From NCBI RefSeq assembly GCF_020564625.1, contig NZ_JAJBZT010000003.1:1-64000 (forward strand): a stretch of 64,000 nucleotides of DNA, read 5' to 3'. The notes under the pieces were generated by a model. That model was not told the DNA's origin. It ran no database searches and saw only the letters and a list, made by a program, of their open reading frames with translations. Position 1 is the stretch's first letter. Every line of letters starts with the position of its first letter. Both the position numbers and the translations under genes were made by a program. This document shows, one piece after another, positions 9,901 to 17,894 of the stretch. The stretch is from Leeia speluncae. Its GTDB lineage: Bacteria > Pseudomonadota > Gammaproteobacteria > Burkholderiales > Leeiaceae.

Positions 9901-10352
9901 GGTTTAGAAATAATTAACCCAGCATTGGGATCACTTTTTTGGCGGATAAAATAACTACGATCAGAAATAGAAATAGAAGAGTGCTTCCCCTCCGCATCAT
10001 AGATCAGATGACCTGTTACCCCAATCACACGCAAACTTTGCGACTCAGGTAATAGCTTAAGAAGTTCAGATAAACGTTTATCGACAATTGAACGTTCCAG
10101 ATTCGAAGCCAATTGTGGAGAAATTTCTAAAACGGCTTGCTGCAAAATCACATCAGACTTAATTAGCGTAGCAGACAAGTGCTCCTCTAATGCCCTCACC
10201 ATATTTTTTTGGTTGGTAAACGCAAGAGACTCTTCTCTTTGACGCATTGCCAATAATCCAAAAAATACCAACGCGGTTACCCCTGCAAACAGCAGAGCAA
10301 CCAGCGCATAAGATAAATGCTGTCTATGATGAGATATTTTTAAATCCGACAT
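6918..10352 (-). CDS. Membrane-bound Cache-PAS-PAS-PAS-GGDEF-EAL cyclic-di-GMP protein
   Basis: 1144 residues. There is a transmembrane helix at about 14-36, a periplasmic dCache-like sensing domain to about 280, and a second helix at about 282-305. Three PAS domains follow (about 330-450, 455-575, 580-700), then GGDEF (about 710-870) and EAL (about 885-1130). The cyclase motif ARLGGDEF and the inhibitory RxxD (RDQD) are intact. The EAL side keeps EALIRW, SINIS, FEILE, DDFGTGYSS, LKID, AEGVET and GQGYGFS, so it should be able to hydrolyse cyclic-di-GMP. Net direction of activity cannot be predicted. It is divergent from the second GGDEF-EAL gene across 243 AT-rich bases (10353-10595). Confidence 0.92.
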   Translation of the reverse strand: MSDLKISHHRQHLSYALVALLFAGVTALVFFGLLAMRQREESLAFTNQKNMVRALEEHLSATLIKSDVILQQAVLEISPQLASNLERSIVDKRLSELLKLLPESQSLRVIGVTGHLIYDAEGKHSSISISDRSYFIRQKSDPNAGLIISKPIFARFTKNWVITLSRRMNDQKGNFIGLVQVALPAELFSSYYKTFDSGTDAIGLYDMDALMVARHPMPFNQMGKPLYQSPIGDAILTRKPEGQLTFISTVDGEKRLYSYKKVANFPFYIVIGQSVRHVFNGWYIYAAGAVAGLILLGIILMRLVMEWRRSYLHALEIAENLLHVSNTKDSHIQALLDGMPDLAWISDLDGRYLVVNQAFASFVGMSKQSIQGKLAKALLPSPVVAMLEMYDKSAIYQGKHYRTELLLKDNAGEMRSFQYVRVPVADANGALIGTAGIAHDITAIKQVEYQVREQQKVLQQFIDNSPDIICMLDMTGRFIFANQACERLLGAGLVGRSWSDLAIQEPILMQWEALQPTIAARQNYRTELQVTVKNEAKTYLMMAFPVLSPDGEVIAVGCIATDISERIEFEQRLKLLASVFENAHDAIVITDANTRILEVNPAFTLITGYDKADVIGKSPRILQSGRHDEHFYKEMWSSLSSTGFWNGEVWNRRKSGEVYPEVLTITSVAEACNDNNPKHYIAVFSDISVLKEQQKRLEHLANFDALTQLPNRVMLASRLESAMMQSISRGKMLAVCFLDLDGFKPVNDTFGHDTGDRLLIEMANRFRAELRDQDTVARLGGDEFVLLLTDLAALTDCEHTLDRILESIARPVWLQGRPLSVSASIGVALFPHDDVDGDTLLRHADLAMYQSKQAGRNRYTFFDSVLDRKERTKRTRLERIQSGLAQGEFILYYQPKIDMRTHEVVGLEALIRWNHPEWGMLLPGRFLPDVEGTELAIPLGEWVIETVLKQQELWLSHDMELPVSINISGEHLQQAEFLERLTKVMNRHSTVPGRLIEFEILETTALNDISRVSDIMTACQKALKVRFALDDFGTGYSSLTYFKRLPAETLKIDQSFVRDMLQDPEDLAIVQGLIGLTTAFQRNVVAEGVETLEHAAALLEMGCFLGQGYGFSKPMPADKVEKWVAEYHQDNRQPRVSSIPQLMS

Positions 10353-10595
10353 TTCATTTCAATAAGCGATTTACAGCCAAATATTGCAATTGGCATAGAT
10401 AAGCGTTTCAGACACCGCCGGATTGTGCTAGAAAAAAACAAAAATATTATTGAGTCACATCAATCGAACAATCATATTCATCAATAAATACAAAAATTTA
10501 CTTTTCCAAAACTGATATAAAGCAATGCAGATATTATTTTTTGAATTAGACTTAAAGAACGCAAAAACAAGACCAAATTTAAATAGCCAAACCCC

Positions 10596-13478
10596 GTGAA
10601 AAATACAGCATTCTCACTCGCCCAAGTACCATTTGAGCAGATGTTTCAAGCATCGGCATTGCCTATGCTAATCATCTTGCCAAAGACGGGCGAAATTGTA
10701 GAAGCCAATCAGGCTGCCGCACATTTTTACGGATTCTCTATTTCAGAAATCTGTCAGCGCACGATCTTTGATTTCAATACTTTAACGCGTGAAGAAGTCT
10801 TACAAGAAATGCGGTTAGCCGCAGCATACAATAAGAACACTTTTCGTTTTGAGCACCGCTTAGCAGACCACAGCGTACGACAAGTTGAAGTCATTTCGAC
10901 CCCATTGATGCATGGTCCAGATGCGCCACTGTGTAGCGTCATTCACGATGTATCTGAGTTTTTCACCATTCAACAACGTGAACAGCTGATTCAGCAAACA
11001 TTAGAAAAGCACTACCACCTGCTGCACGCCGTACTCAATGGCACGCATAAGCGCGCCATGTTAGTAGTAGACCCGACAGGGGTATTACGCTTACTGAATA
11101 AGCCAGCAGAAAATATTTTAGGATTGCACCCTGTTCAAGCGACAGGTAAACCACTAGCGACCACCTTATTTGGTGAAGAAATCATTGCTAATATTCAGCG
11201 TGAATTATCTCTGCCAGCATCTACCCCTTTAGCATGGCCAACATTGTTTGCAAAAATTGAAGCGCATGCGCTACAGGCAACAAAAGGTTGGGTCCGACCT
11301 GAAGGACTCCCTGCGTTCAGAGCTGAGGTTCACTTCTCGACACTAAAAGAAGAGTCCGACACCGTCAGTGGATTGCTCATCCTTATCGAAAACATCGAGA
11401 ACCAAGAGCAAGCGGCTGAAAAATTAAAACTTGCTGCCAGCGTATTTTCTGAAGCGAGCGAGGGCATTTTAATCACGAGTACAGACGGCAAAATTCTGGA
11501 TGTAAACCAAGCATTTTGCATCATGACCGGTTACGACAGGCAAGAACTCGTCGGTCAAAACCCGCGAATGCTCAAATCAGGTCATCAGGAACCACATTTT
11601 TATCAACAAATGTGGGAAAGTATTCATGCAACAGGCCACTGGTTTGGAGAGTTATGGAATCGTCGTAAGAATGGTCAAATCTACGCTGAAGAATTAACCA
11701 TTACGGCAGTCAAAGACGACCAAGGAAAAGTAAGCCACTATATTGGCTTACTCTCTGATATTACGGATCGCAAACACCAGCAAGCGACCATCGAACATCT
11801 TGCCTACTATGATGCACTCACCCAATTACCGAACCGTATATTACTGGGCGATCGTATGCGCCAAGCCTTGGCGCACAATGCCAGAGGACATGGACTAATC
11901 GCTGTTTGCTATCTCGATTTAGATGGCTTTAAACCAGTTAACGATAAATATGGCCATAAAACCGGAGATCTATTATTAATTGAAGTCGCAAAACGCCTGC
12001 AAGATTGTGTTAGAAATCACGATACCGTTGCTCGCCTAGGCGGGGATGAGTTTGTGATCGTGATGACCCAAATCAACACCCCAGAGGAAACCGATCGCAT
12101 TCTGCATCGAGTACTTCACACCTTGCATAAAACCTTCCGCATTGATGGCTACCCAGACATTCATGTTGGCGCAAGTATTGGTGTGGCGCACTACCCAGTC
12201 GACGGTCAAGATGCCGACACGCTACTGCGCCATGCAGATCATGCGATGTATCAGGCAAAAGATGCAGGCCGCCACACTGTGCATTACTTCAATCCGGCAC
12301 AAGATGAGCAAATTCATCAACATCACCAATTCAGGAACGAGATTCGCCGTGCACTGGAAGACGATGCATTTACGCTGCATTGGCAACCGTGGGTAGATTT
12401 AAGCAGTGGCAAAATTTTGGGGTACGAAGGCCTACTTCGCTGGGTGAAAGACAACCGAAACATCTGGCTTCCGGCAACGTTTCTAGAGCGTCTAGAAAAT
12501 GACAACCTCTTAATCGCCATTGGTAATCGCGTACTTGAACAAGCCTACGAAGCGCTTGATCAAACCTTCCAATACAACATTGCCAAACCGATTAGCCTCA
12601 ATATTTCATTGCGGCATTGGCAGGGCAAAACATTTATCCAAAAATTAAGACAACTTAGCGAAACGCACCCTCGTGTACCATCCTCTTTTATTTCGCTAGA
12701 AATTAAAGAGTCAGAACTCCTCGCTAATATGGATGAATTAAAACCCATTATTCGAGAAGTAAGAGGCTTAGGCTATAAGGTCATCATTGATGGTTTAGGT
12801 GCAAAAACAGAGGTCACCGATTACCCTTACTTAGCATTGGCAGACGCCGTCAAACTATCTTCTTACTTGCTACATGACATGCTTGAAAATGATCAAGCAC
12901 TTCTGCATGTACAAACATTGCATCTGGCATGCCAAAAGCGAAATGTCCCGATCATTGCCAAGCAACTCGAATTAATCGAGCAAATTGTTGTGCTACTTCG
13001 TTTAGATATTACCCAAGGGCAAGGGTATGCGATTTACCCAACCCTATCTGCTCTTCCATTACAGCCTAGCGAAGAGCCCAACATTGAACTCAACGTGCCC
13101 ACACTTCACCTTGCTTGGCCGATTGATGATAGCGCCTTAGCAACCGCGATCCCGGAGCACCGTCGCTGGCTGCAGAAACTGCATAAACTGATGCTAGATG
13201 GAGCAACATTTCCTTATCAAAAAGGAAATACACTCGATTGTTGCCGATTAGGCGATTGGATGCACGGCAAAGGGCAGCGCTGGGCACATCTACCAGAATT
13301 TAATAAATTAGAAAAAGAGCACCAGCATTTCCGTCGTCTAGTCAGCGAGGCCGTCGCTGCCATTCAAACCGCACCGCAAAATATGCCTGGCATTCTTGAT
13401 CAAGCCACTTCTGAATTAGGCAGAATGGCCGACACCGTTGATTTATTGATTCACGACATTACAAAAAACTCTAAATAA
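10596..13478 (+). CDS. PAS-PAS-PAS-GGDEF diguanylate cyclase with degenerate EAL and CZB-like C-terminus
   Basis: 960 residues with no transmembrane segment, so cytoplasmic. Three PAS domains (about 15-130, 140-275, 280-395) precede GGDEF (about 405-565) with ARLGGDEF and the inhibitory RNHD intact. The EAL region (about 580-820) is degenerate: EGLLRW replaces EALLRW, DGLGAKTEV stands where DDFGTGYSS belongs, LKID is lost, and the AEGVE loop reads AKQLE. Phosphodiesterase activity is therefore unlikely. The last 110 residues resemble a zinc-binding CZB domain (EHRRW, CRLGDWMHGKG, EKEHQHF), although the final His of the usual motif appears to be Arg. The start is a GTG with no clear Shine-Dalgarno; ATG at 10641 is an alternative. 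Confidence 0.88.
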   Translation: MKNTAFSLAQVPFEQMFQASALPMLIILPKTGEIVEANQAAAHFYGFSISEICQRTIFDFNTLTREEVLQEMRLAAAYNKNTFRFEHRLADHSVRQVEVISTPLMHGPDAPLCSVIHDVSEFFTIQQREQLIQQTLEKHYHLLHAVLNGTHKRAMLVVDPTGVLRLLNKPAENILGLHPVQATGKPLATTLFGEEIIANIQRELSLPASTPLAWPTLFAKIEAHALQATKGWVRPEGLPAFRAEVHFSTLKEESDTVSGLLILIENIENQEQAAEKLKLAASVFSEASEGILITSTDGKILDVNQAFCIMTGYDRQELVGQNPRMLKSGHQEPHFYQQMWESIHATGHWFGELWNRRKNGQIYAEELTITAVKDDQGKVSHYIGLLSDITDRKHQQATIEHLAYYDALTQLPNRILLGDRMRQALAHNARGHGLIAVCYLDLDGFKPVNDKYGHKTGDLLLIEVAKRLQDCVRNHDTVARLGGDEFVIVMTQINTPEETDRILHRVLHTLHKTFRIDGYPDIHVGASIGVAHYPVDGQDADTLLRHADHAMYQAKDAGRHTVHYFNPAQDEQIHQHHQFRNEIRRALEDDAFTLHWQPWVDLSSGKILGYEGLLRWVKDNRNIWLPATFLERLENDNLLIAIGNRVLEQAYEALDQTFQYNIAKPISLNISLRHWQGKTFIQKLRQLSETHPRVPSSFISLEIKESELLANMDELKPIIREVRGLGYKVIIDGLGAKTEVTDYPYLALADAVKLSSYLLHDMLENDQALLHVQTLHLACQKRNVPIIAKQLELIEQIVVLLRLDITQGQGYAIYPTLSALPLQPSEEPNIELNVPTLHLAWPIDDSALATAIPEHRRWLQKLHKLMLDGATFPYQKGNTLDCCRLGDWMHGKGQRWAHLPEFNKLEKEHQHFRRLVSEAVAAIQTAPQNMPGILDQATSELGRMADTVDLLIHDITKNSK

Positions 13479-13594
13479 TCGATTGCATAGATGCCATGCC
13501 AGATTAGATTTGATGTATTAATACGAATACCCAACAACCACCTTGGGTAACCGTCATAAAAAGATAAGCAACTACCAACTAATTTCTTCGAAAA

Positions 13595-13603
13595 TGTTAT
13601 AAT
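13595..13603 (+). promoter_or_regulatory. Extended -10 promoter of fabI
   Basis: TGTTATAAT is an exact extended -10 element (TGn-TATAAT). No good -35 is visible, as expected for this class. It would start transcription near 13610, giving a leader of roughly 28 bases before the fabI ATG at 13638. Confidence 0.6.
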
Positions 13604-13637
13604 GCACGACCAAAATGACATTCATTGTGAGGAATTT

Positions 13638-14429
13638 ATGGGTTTTTTGTCTAACAAACGAATCCTGATTACTGGCCTGCTATCTAATCGCTCCATTGCA
13701 TACGGTGTAGCTCAAGCCATGCACAAACAAGGCGCTGAACTGGCCTTCACCTACATGAATGAAGACCTTAAAGGTCGTGTGGCTGAAATGGCCAAAGAAT
13801 TCGGTAGTGAAATTCTGATTCGCTGTGATGTATCTAGCGATGAAGAAATTAGCAGCATGGCTTCAGAGTTAGCAAAACACTGGCCAACATTTGATGGTTT
13901 TGTTCACGCAATTGCATTTGCACCACGCGAAGCACTTGCTGGCGATTATCTAGATGCCGTTAGCCGTGAAAATTTCCGCGTTGCGCATGACATCAGTTCA
14001 TACAGTTTTGCAGCAATGGCAAAAGCCACTCGCAGCATGCTAAATGAAAACTCTGCACTAGTAACATTGTCTTACTTGGGTGCCGAACGCGTCATGCCAA
14101 ACTACAACGTGATGGGTCTTGCAAAAGCTAGCCTTGAAGCAAACGTACGTTACATGGCAACTAGCCTAGGTGCACAAGGCCACCGTGTAAATGCAATTTC
14201 CGCAGGTCCAATTCGTACCCTAGCAGCAAGTGGTATCGGTAACTTCCGCTCACTACTAAAAATCGCAGAATCTCGCGCACCATTGAAGCGTAACGTTTCC
14301 ATCGAAGAAGTTGGTAACGTAGTAGCATTCATGATGAGTGACCTAGCTAGTGGCATTACTGGTGAAGTCACCTACGTGGATGCGGGCTTTAATATTACCG
14401 CAGGCGTATTAGACGAGGCAGCTAGCTAA
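13638..14429 (+). CDS. fabI: Enoyl-[acyl-carrier-protein] reductase (NADH), FabI type
   Basis: 263 residues, the family's usual size. It catalyses the last reduction of each fatty-acid elongation cycle and is the triclosan target. The SDR-like fold is visible: the FabI-specific nucleotide motif [12 protein letters not shown] near the N-terminus, the catalytic Tyr-x6-Lys in [11 protein letters not shown], and the end AGFNITAGV. The open frame extends to 13602, but that codon overlaps the -10 element. The ATG at 13638 has GAGGA seven bases upstream and the conserved [13 protein letters not shown] beginning. Confidence 0.96.
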   Translation: MGFLSNKRILITGLLSNRSIAYGVAQAMHKQGAELAFTYMNEDLKGRVAEMAKEFGSEILIRCDVSSDEEISSMASELAKHWPTFDGFVHAIAFAPREALAGDYLDAVSRENFRVAHDISSYSFAAMAKATRSMLNENSALVTLSYLGAERVMPNYNVMGLAKASLEANVRYMATSLGAQGHRVNAISAGPIRTLAASGIGNFRSLLKIAESRAPLKRNVSIEEVGNVVAFMMSDLASGITGEVTYVDAGFNITAGVLDEAAS

Positions 14430-14443
14430 TCGAAGCTACCCGC

Positions 14444-14485
14444 CCCATAAAAAAACCGGACATTTTTGTCCGGTTTTTTTATGGG
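14444..14485 (+). terminator. Rho-independent terminator of fabI
   Basis: A perfect 18-bp stem built on CCGGAC/GTCCGG with A and T runs, 6-base loop, 14 bases after the fabI stop. Confidence 0.93.
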
Positions 14486-14541
14486 CATCATTCTCATGCT
14501 TTACCCACCCTGCCAAACGTCACATTTTCATGCGCAAGAAT

Positions 14542-14576
14542 GAATAAAAAAACGCCCAGCGGGCGTTCTTTTATTC
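14542..14576 (-). terminator. Rho-independent terminator of ppiD
   Basis: The stem GAACGCCC/GGGCGTT reads into a seven-T run on the minus strand, 32 bases after the ppiD stop. Confidence 0.88.
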
Positions 14577-14608
14577 AACAGGACTCATCATCCCATAAAG
14601 ATAATACA

Positions 14609-16441
14609 TTACTGCTGCGCAGCAGCTCCTAGAAGCTTAGGATAAACCTTCACAGGCATCTCAGCTTGTAACCACTTCTGATAAGAAACAACCTCGCCCT
14701 CAGCTAGCATTTCGGTCATTTTCTGTTTTAGCGCGGCTTTTTGTTCTGCAGTTAATGCCAGTGGAGAGGTAGATTTATCCACCTTCAATAGCGCAACACC
14801 ACCATCCGGCAGATCCGTCACCACAAATGAAGATTTTCCAGCAACCAACGGCGTTCCAAACACCGCTTTCAGCGCCTTATCATCTAACCCCTTACCATCC
14901 ATTCGGTTAATCGATTGAACAGCAGACCACGTTAATTGAGCAGGCTTAGCCGCTTTGAGAGAAGCCAATTGTGCATTCGCGTCTTGCTTAGCCAATGCCA
15001 ACGCTTTTTGCTTCAATAAAATCTCTTTAATTTGCGCAGAAGCTTCTTGCAACGGCTTCAAACGAGCTTTCTCATGTGCGGTAACACGCGCAGCTAACAA
15101 ACGCCCCTGTCCAAGCTCAACGACTTCTGTGTTGTAGCCTTTTGAGATCACGTCCGCTTGAAACACCGCATCACGTACTTCCGCCTTGTTTAGGACTTCA
15201 TCAACTGCTTTTGACTTATCTAGCCAATCACTATGTGCAATCGCAATCGCAAACTTAGTTGCTGCAGGCTGCAAAGATTTAGCCTCTTCATTCACTAAGT
15301 TCTTGAAGGTTTCGCTATCACGGTTTAACTTCGCACTTGCTTCTTTTAGCTTCAAATCAGATTCAATAGCAGCTTTAGCAGCCACAGGGTCACCAACCTT
15401 GATGTCGGTCACCTGGATGATGTGGAATCCGAACTCAGATTTTACAACACCACTAATCTGACCTTTATTTAGTGCATAAGCCGCATCAGAAAATGGCTTA
15501 ACCATTTTATCTGAAGTAATTAAACCTAAATCGCCACCTTGCTGCGCACTACCTGTGTCATCCGATGCACGTTTCGCCACGTCAGCAAATGAATCTGGCT
15601 TCGCCTTTACTTCAGCCAACAGTTTTTCAGCCTTTGCTTTAGCTGCTGCCACATCTGCTGGTTTTGCCCCTTGAGGAACAGCAACTAAAATATGTCTTAC
15701 TTGACGCTCTTCATATTTAGATTTTGTCTTTTCATAAATCGCATTTACCTCTTCAGGCTTTACCTGAATGCCCGCAGCCAATGTTTCAGGAGAAAACAGC
15801 ACGTAATCAACTTTCACACGCTCTGGCACATTAAACTGTGATTTTTGCTTGTCGTAGTACGCTTTAATTTCCGCGTCGCTGACTGAAGCCTTGGCTAGAT
15901 AGGCGCTAGGCTGAAATGGCACAACAGATACATCACGCTGTTCACTCATTAAATTCACGATGCTATCAAGCTGCGTTTTGCTAATAATGGTAGAAGTAGC
16001 AATTGGGCCTAGTAAGTTTGAAACAGCCAATTGTTTTCTGGTGCTATCTTCAAATGCTTCGGCGGTTAAATTATTGTTCGCGAGCAACTCTTGGTAAGTT
16101 TTTTCATCAAACTTACCATTGCGTTGAAACACCTGCATTTGCGCAATGTTATTTCTTAAAGCACTATCCGTTGCAGTTAAATACAAACTGCCTGCTTGCT
16201 TATCTAACATCTTCTGGATAATCAAACGTTGTAATGCCGTATTTTTTTCTTCAGCACTGGCATTCTGACTATTCAGAGATTTCTCTAGTTCTTGCAAATC
16301 GATTTTAGCGCCGTCTACAGTGGCTACCGTCGTATCAGATACGCTGTTATAGGAACTTACACCAAAGCCAACAAAAGTCAGCGCAATGCCGCCTAACAGT
16401 ACTTTAATCAATACTTGGTTTTTTTGGACAAAATCAAACAT
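14609..16441 (-). CDS. ppiD: Periplasmic chaperone / peptidyl-prolyl isomerase PpiD
   Basis: 610 residues, typical for PpiD. A single N-terminal membrane anchor (VLIKVLLGGIALTFVGFGV, residues about 11-29) tethers it to the inner membrane facing the periplasm. A SurA-N-like chaperone region follows, then a parvulin domain at about 245-345 (RQVRHILVAVPQG, GGDLGLITSDKMVKPFSDAAYAL, SEFGFHIIQV), then a second chaperone-like region. It assists newly translocated outer-membrane and periplasmic proteins next to SecYEG. Its position after hupB and tRNA genes matches the common lon-hupB-ppiD order. Confidence 0.94.
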   Translation of the reverse strand: MFDFVQKNQVLIKVLLGGIALTFVGFGVSSYNSVSDTTVATVDGAKIDLQELEKSLNSQNASAEEKNTALQRLIIQKMLDKQAGSLYLTATDSALRNNIAQMQVFQRNGKFDEKTYQELLANNNLTAEAFEDSTRKQLAVSNLLGPIATSTIISKTQLDSIVNLMSEQRDVSVVPFQPSAYLAKASVSDAEIKAYYDKQKSQFNVPERVKVDYVLFSPETLAAGIQVKPEEVNAIYEKTKSKYEERQVRHILVAVPQGAKPADVAAAKAKAEKLLAEVKAKPDSFADVAKRASDDTGSAQQGGDLGLITSDKMVKPFSDAAYALNKGQISGVVKSEFGFHIIQVTDIKVGDPVAAKAAIESDLKLKEASAKLNRDSETFKNLVNEEAKSLQPAATKFAIAIAHSDWLDKSKAVDEVLNKAEVRDAVFQADVISKGYNTEVVELGQGRLLAARVTAHEKARLKPLQEASAQIKEILLKQKALALAKQDANAQLASLKAAKPAQLTWSAVQSINRMDGKGLDDKALKAVFGTPLVAGKSSFVVTDLPDGGVALLKVDKSTSPLALTAEQKAALKQKMTEMLAEGEVVSYQKWLQAEMPVKVYPKLLGAAAQQ

Positions 16442-16662
16442 TCAAACGCCCTAGATCTCAAAGAGTCAGCAAAAAATTAATTTAAGAGGATAGCAGACTA
16501 AGCCACATACTGACTAGTCATGACATTCGCCATAGACACAAAGACATAGCGAAAAATGACAAGTTCAACAAAGCAGCTTGGAGCAATGAAAAAAACAAGT
16601 GACCTAGAGCAAACCTAGAAGCGACTAAATTTGAGAGGCTTGGGAGAATAGAGATTTTTGAT

Positions 16663-16738
16663 TGGTGGGTGTTGAGGGATTCGAACCCCCGACCCCCTCC
16701 TTGTAAGGGAGATGCTCTACCAACTGAGCTAAACACCC
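16663..16738 (-). tRNA. tRNA-Val (anticodon TAC), copy 1
   Basis: 76-nt cloverleaf: acceptor GGGTGTT with AACACCC, anticodon loop CTTACAA, T-loop TTCGAAT, and an encoded CCA end. It is the last gene of the minus-strand tRNA array. The three Val copies look identical. Confidence 0.97.
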
Positions 16739-16780
16739 AATCAAAAAAGAAGTTGTCAGGATAACCTAGACAGGAAAAGC

Positions 16781-16857
16781 TGGCGGAGCGGACGGGACTC
16801 GAACCCGCGACCCCCGGCGTGACAGGCCGGTATTCTAACCAACTGAACTACCGCTCC
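16781..16857 (-). tRNA. tRNA-Asp (anticodon GTC), copy 1
   Basis: 77-nt cloverleaf: acceptor GGAGCGG with CCGCTCC, anticodon loop containing GTC, T-loop TTCGAGT, CCA encoded. The three Asp copies look identical. Confidence 0.97.
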
Positions 16858-16896
16858 GGATAGAACAACATCTGACGTCAATCAGACTAAACGATT

Positions 16897-16973
16897 TGGC
16901 GGAGCGGACGGGACTCGAACCCGCGACCCCCGGCGTGACAGGCCGGTATTCTAACCAACTGAACTACCGCTCC
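16897..16973 (-). tRNA. tRNA-Asp (anticodon GTC), copy 2
   Basis: Same 77-nt sequence as the neighbouring Asp gene 39 bases away. CCA is encoded. Confidence 0.97.
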
Positions 16974-17007
16974 AAATCGGGTGCGCTAAAACACGCTATT
17001 AAGTAAC

Positions 17008-17083
17008 TGGTGGGTGTTGAGGGATTCGAACCCCCGACCCCCTCCTTGTAAGGGAGATGCTCTACCAACTGAGCTAAACACCC
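17008..17083 (-). tRNA. tRNA-Val (anticodon TAC), copy 2
   Basis: Same 76-nt sequence as copy 1. CCA is encoded. A 34-base spacer separates it from the next tRNA-Asp. Confidence 0.97.
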
Positions 17084-17114
17084 AATTACTTAATTTATTT
17101 TGACATTGCGTTGT

Positions 17115-17191
17115 TGGCGGAGCGGACGGGACTCGAACCCGCGACCCCCGGCGTGACAGGCCGGTATTCTAACCAACTGAACTACCGCTCC
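17115..17191 (-). tRNA. tRNA-Asp (anticodon GTC), copy 3
   Basis: Same 77-nt sequence as the other Asp copies. It is the first tRNA after the promoter at 17219-17247. Confidence 0.97.
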
Positions 17192-17218
17192 ATACTTCGC
17201 AACATCAGAAGAGCGCGC

Positions 17219-17247
17219 ATTTTACCGACTATAAAACTGCTTGTCTA
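17219..17247 (-). promoter_or_regulatory. Sigma-70 promoter inside the tRNA array, stringent type
   Basis: On the minus strand TAGACA, a 17-base spacer and TAAAAT are followed by the GC-rich discriminator GCGCGC. That combination is typical of stable-RNA promoters under ppGpp control. The start would be near 17212, giving a leader of about 20 bases before tRNA-Asp copy 3. Confidence 0.65.
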
Positions 17248-17283
17248 GCATTTTTTTCGTCGCCAGCTAATTTATTTTTTAGC

Positions 17284-17359
17284 TGGTGGGTGTTGAGGGA
17301 TTCGAACCCCCGACCCCCTCCTTGTAAGGGAGATGCTCTACCAACTGAGCTAAACACCC
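17284..17359 (-). tRNA. tRNA-Val (anticodon TAC), copy 3
   Basis: Same 76-nt sequence as the other Val copies. It is the first tRNA after hupB (49 bases away) and lies upstream of the internal promoter, so it is either read from hupB or has an unseen promoter. Confidence 0.97.
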
Positions 17360-17360
17360 A

Positions 17361-17402
17361 TTGCAGATTGCTTGCCCAATGATTTTGGACCGCAATCAGC
17401 AA
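17361..17402 (-). other. Hairpin between hupB and the first tRNA
   Basis: TTGCTGATTGC and GCAATCTGCAA can pair over 11 positions with one T-T mismatch and a 20-base loop. There is no T-run, so it looks more like a processing or 3'-end protecting structure for hupB mRNA than a terminator. Confidence 0.4.
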
Positions 17403-17408
17403 AGAAGA

Positions 17409-17681
17409 TTAGTTTACCGCATCTTTCAGAGTTTTACCAGCCCTGAATTTAGGAGATTTTGCAGCTTTGATATCAATTGGCTTGCCTGTACGTGGGTTAC
17501 GGCCACTACGAGCAGCGCGCTCACCAACGTAGAAGGTGCCAAAACCAACCAAAGTCACCATATCACCTTTAGCCAACGCATCTTTTACAGCACCTAGCGT
17601 TGCATCTAGTGCGCGGCCAGCCGCTGCTTTGGAAATTTCTGCCTGTTCTGCGATTTGATCGATCAGTTCGGATTTATTCAC
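17409..17681 (-). CDS. hupB: DNA-binding protein HU, beta type
   Basis: 90 residues, the exact HU length. It is a small nucleoid protein that bends DNA as a dimer. The family signature [24 protein letters not shown] is at residues about 46-69, with the DNA-inserting Pro within RNPRTG. The N-terminus [27 protein letters not shown] is standard HU rather than IHF. A GAAAGGGGACGG Shine-Dalgarno region lies just upstream. It sits between lon and the tRNA array on the same strand, as in many proteobacteria. Confidence 0.97.
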   Translation of the reverse strand: MNKSELIDQIAEQAEISKAAAGRALDATLGAVKDALAKGDMVTLVGFGTFYVGERAARSGRNPRTGKPIDIKAAKSPKFRAGKTLKDAVN

Positions 17682-17833
17682 TTCCGTCCCCTTTCAGTTT
17701 GGGTTTAAAGACGTTAACAGCACTCGATTTATAGCAAGCAGCAAATTGTTATGTCAAGCGGGAAAGCAAGCAAACACGGGGCTTTCAGCAAATATTCTGT
17801 AGATTTCACACAATACATGACATTCATTTGCAA

Positions 17834-17879
17834 AAAAACACCAGATGACAGTGTAATTGAACAATCATCTGGTGTTTTT
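17834..17879 (-). terminator. Rho-independent terminator of lon
   Basis: The stem ACACCAGATGA/TCATCTGGTGT (11 bp, extended by A/T runs) has a 16-base loop and lies 16 bases after the lon stop. A T-run follows on the minus strand. Confidence 0.85.
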
Positions 17880-17894
17880 ATTCGTCATTACTAA

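Noticed and set aside
16518-16736. 72-codon minus-strand frame across the first tRNA-Val gene
   Set aside because: It reads through a tRNA gene and its encoded CCA; no Shine-Dalgarno and no protein-like composition.
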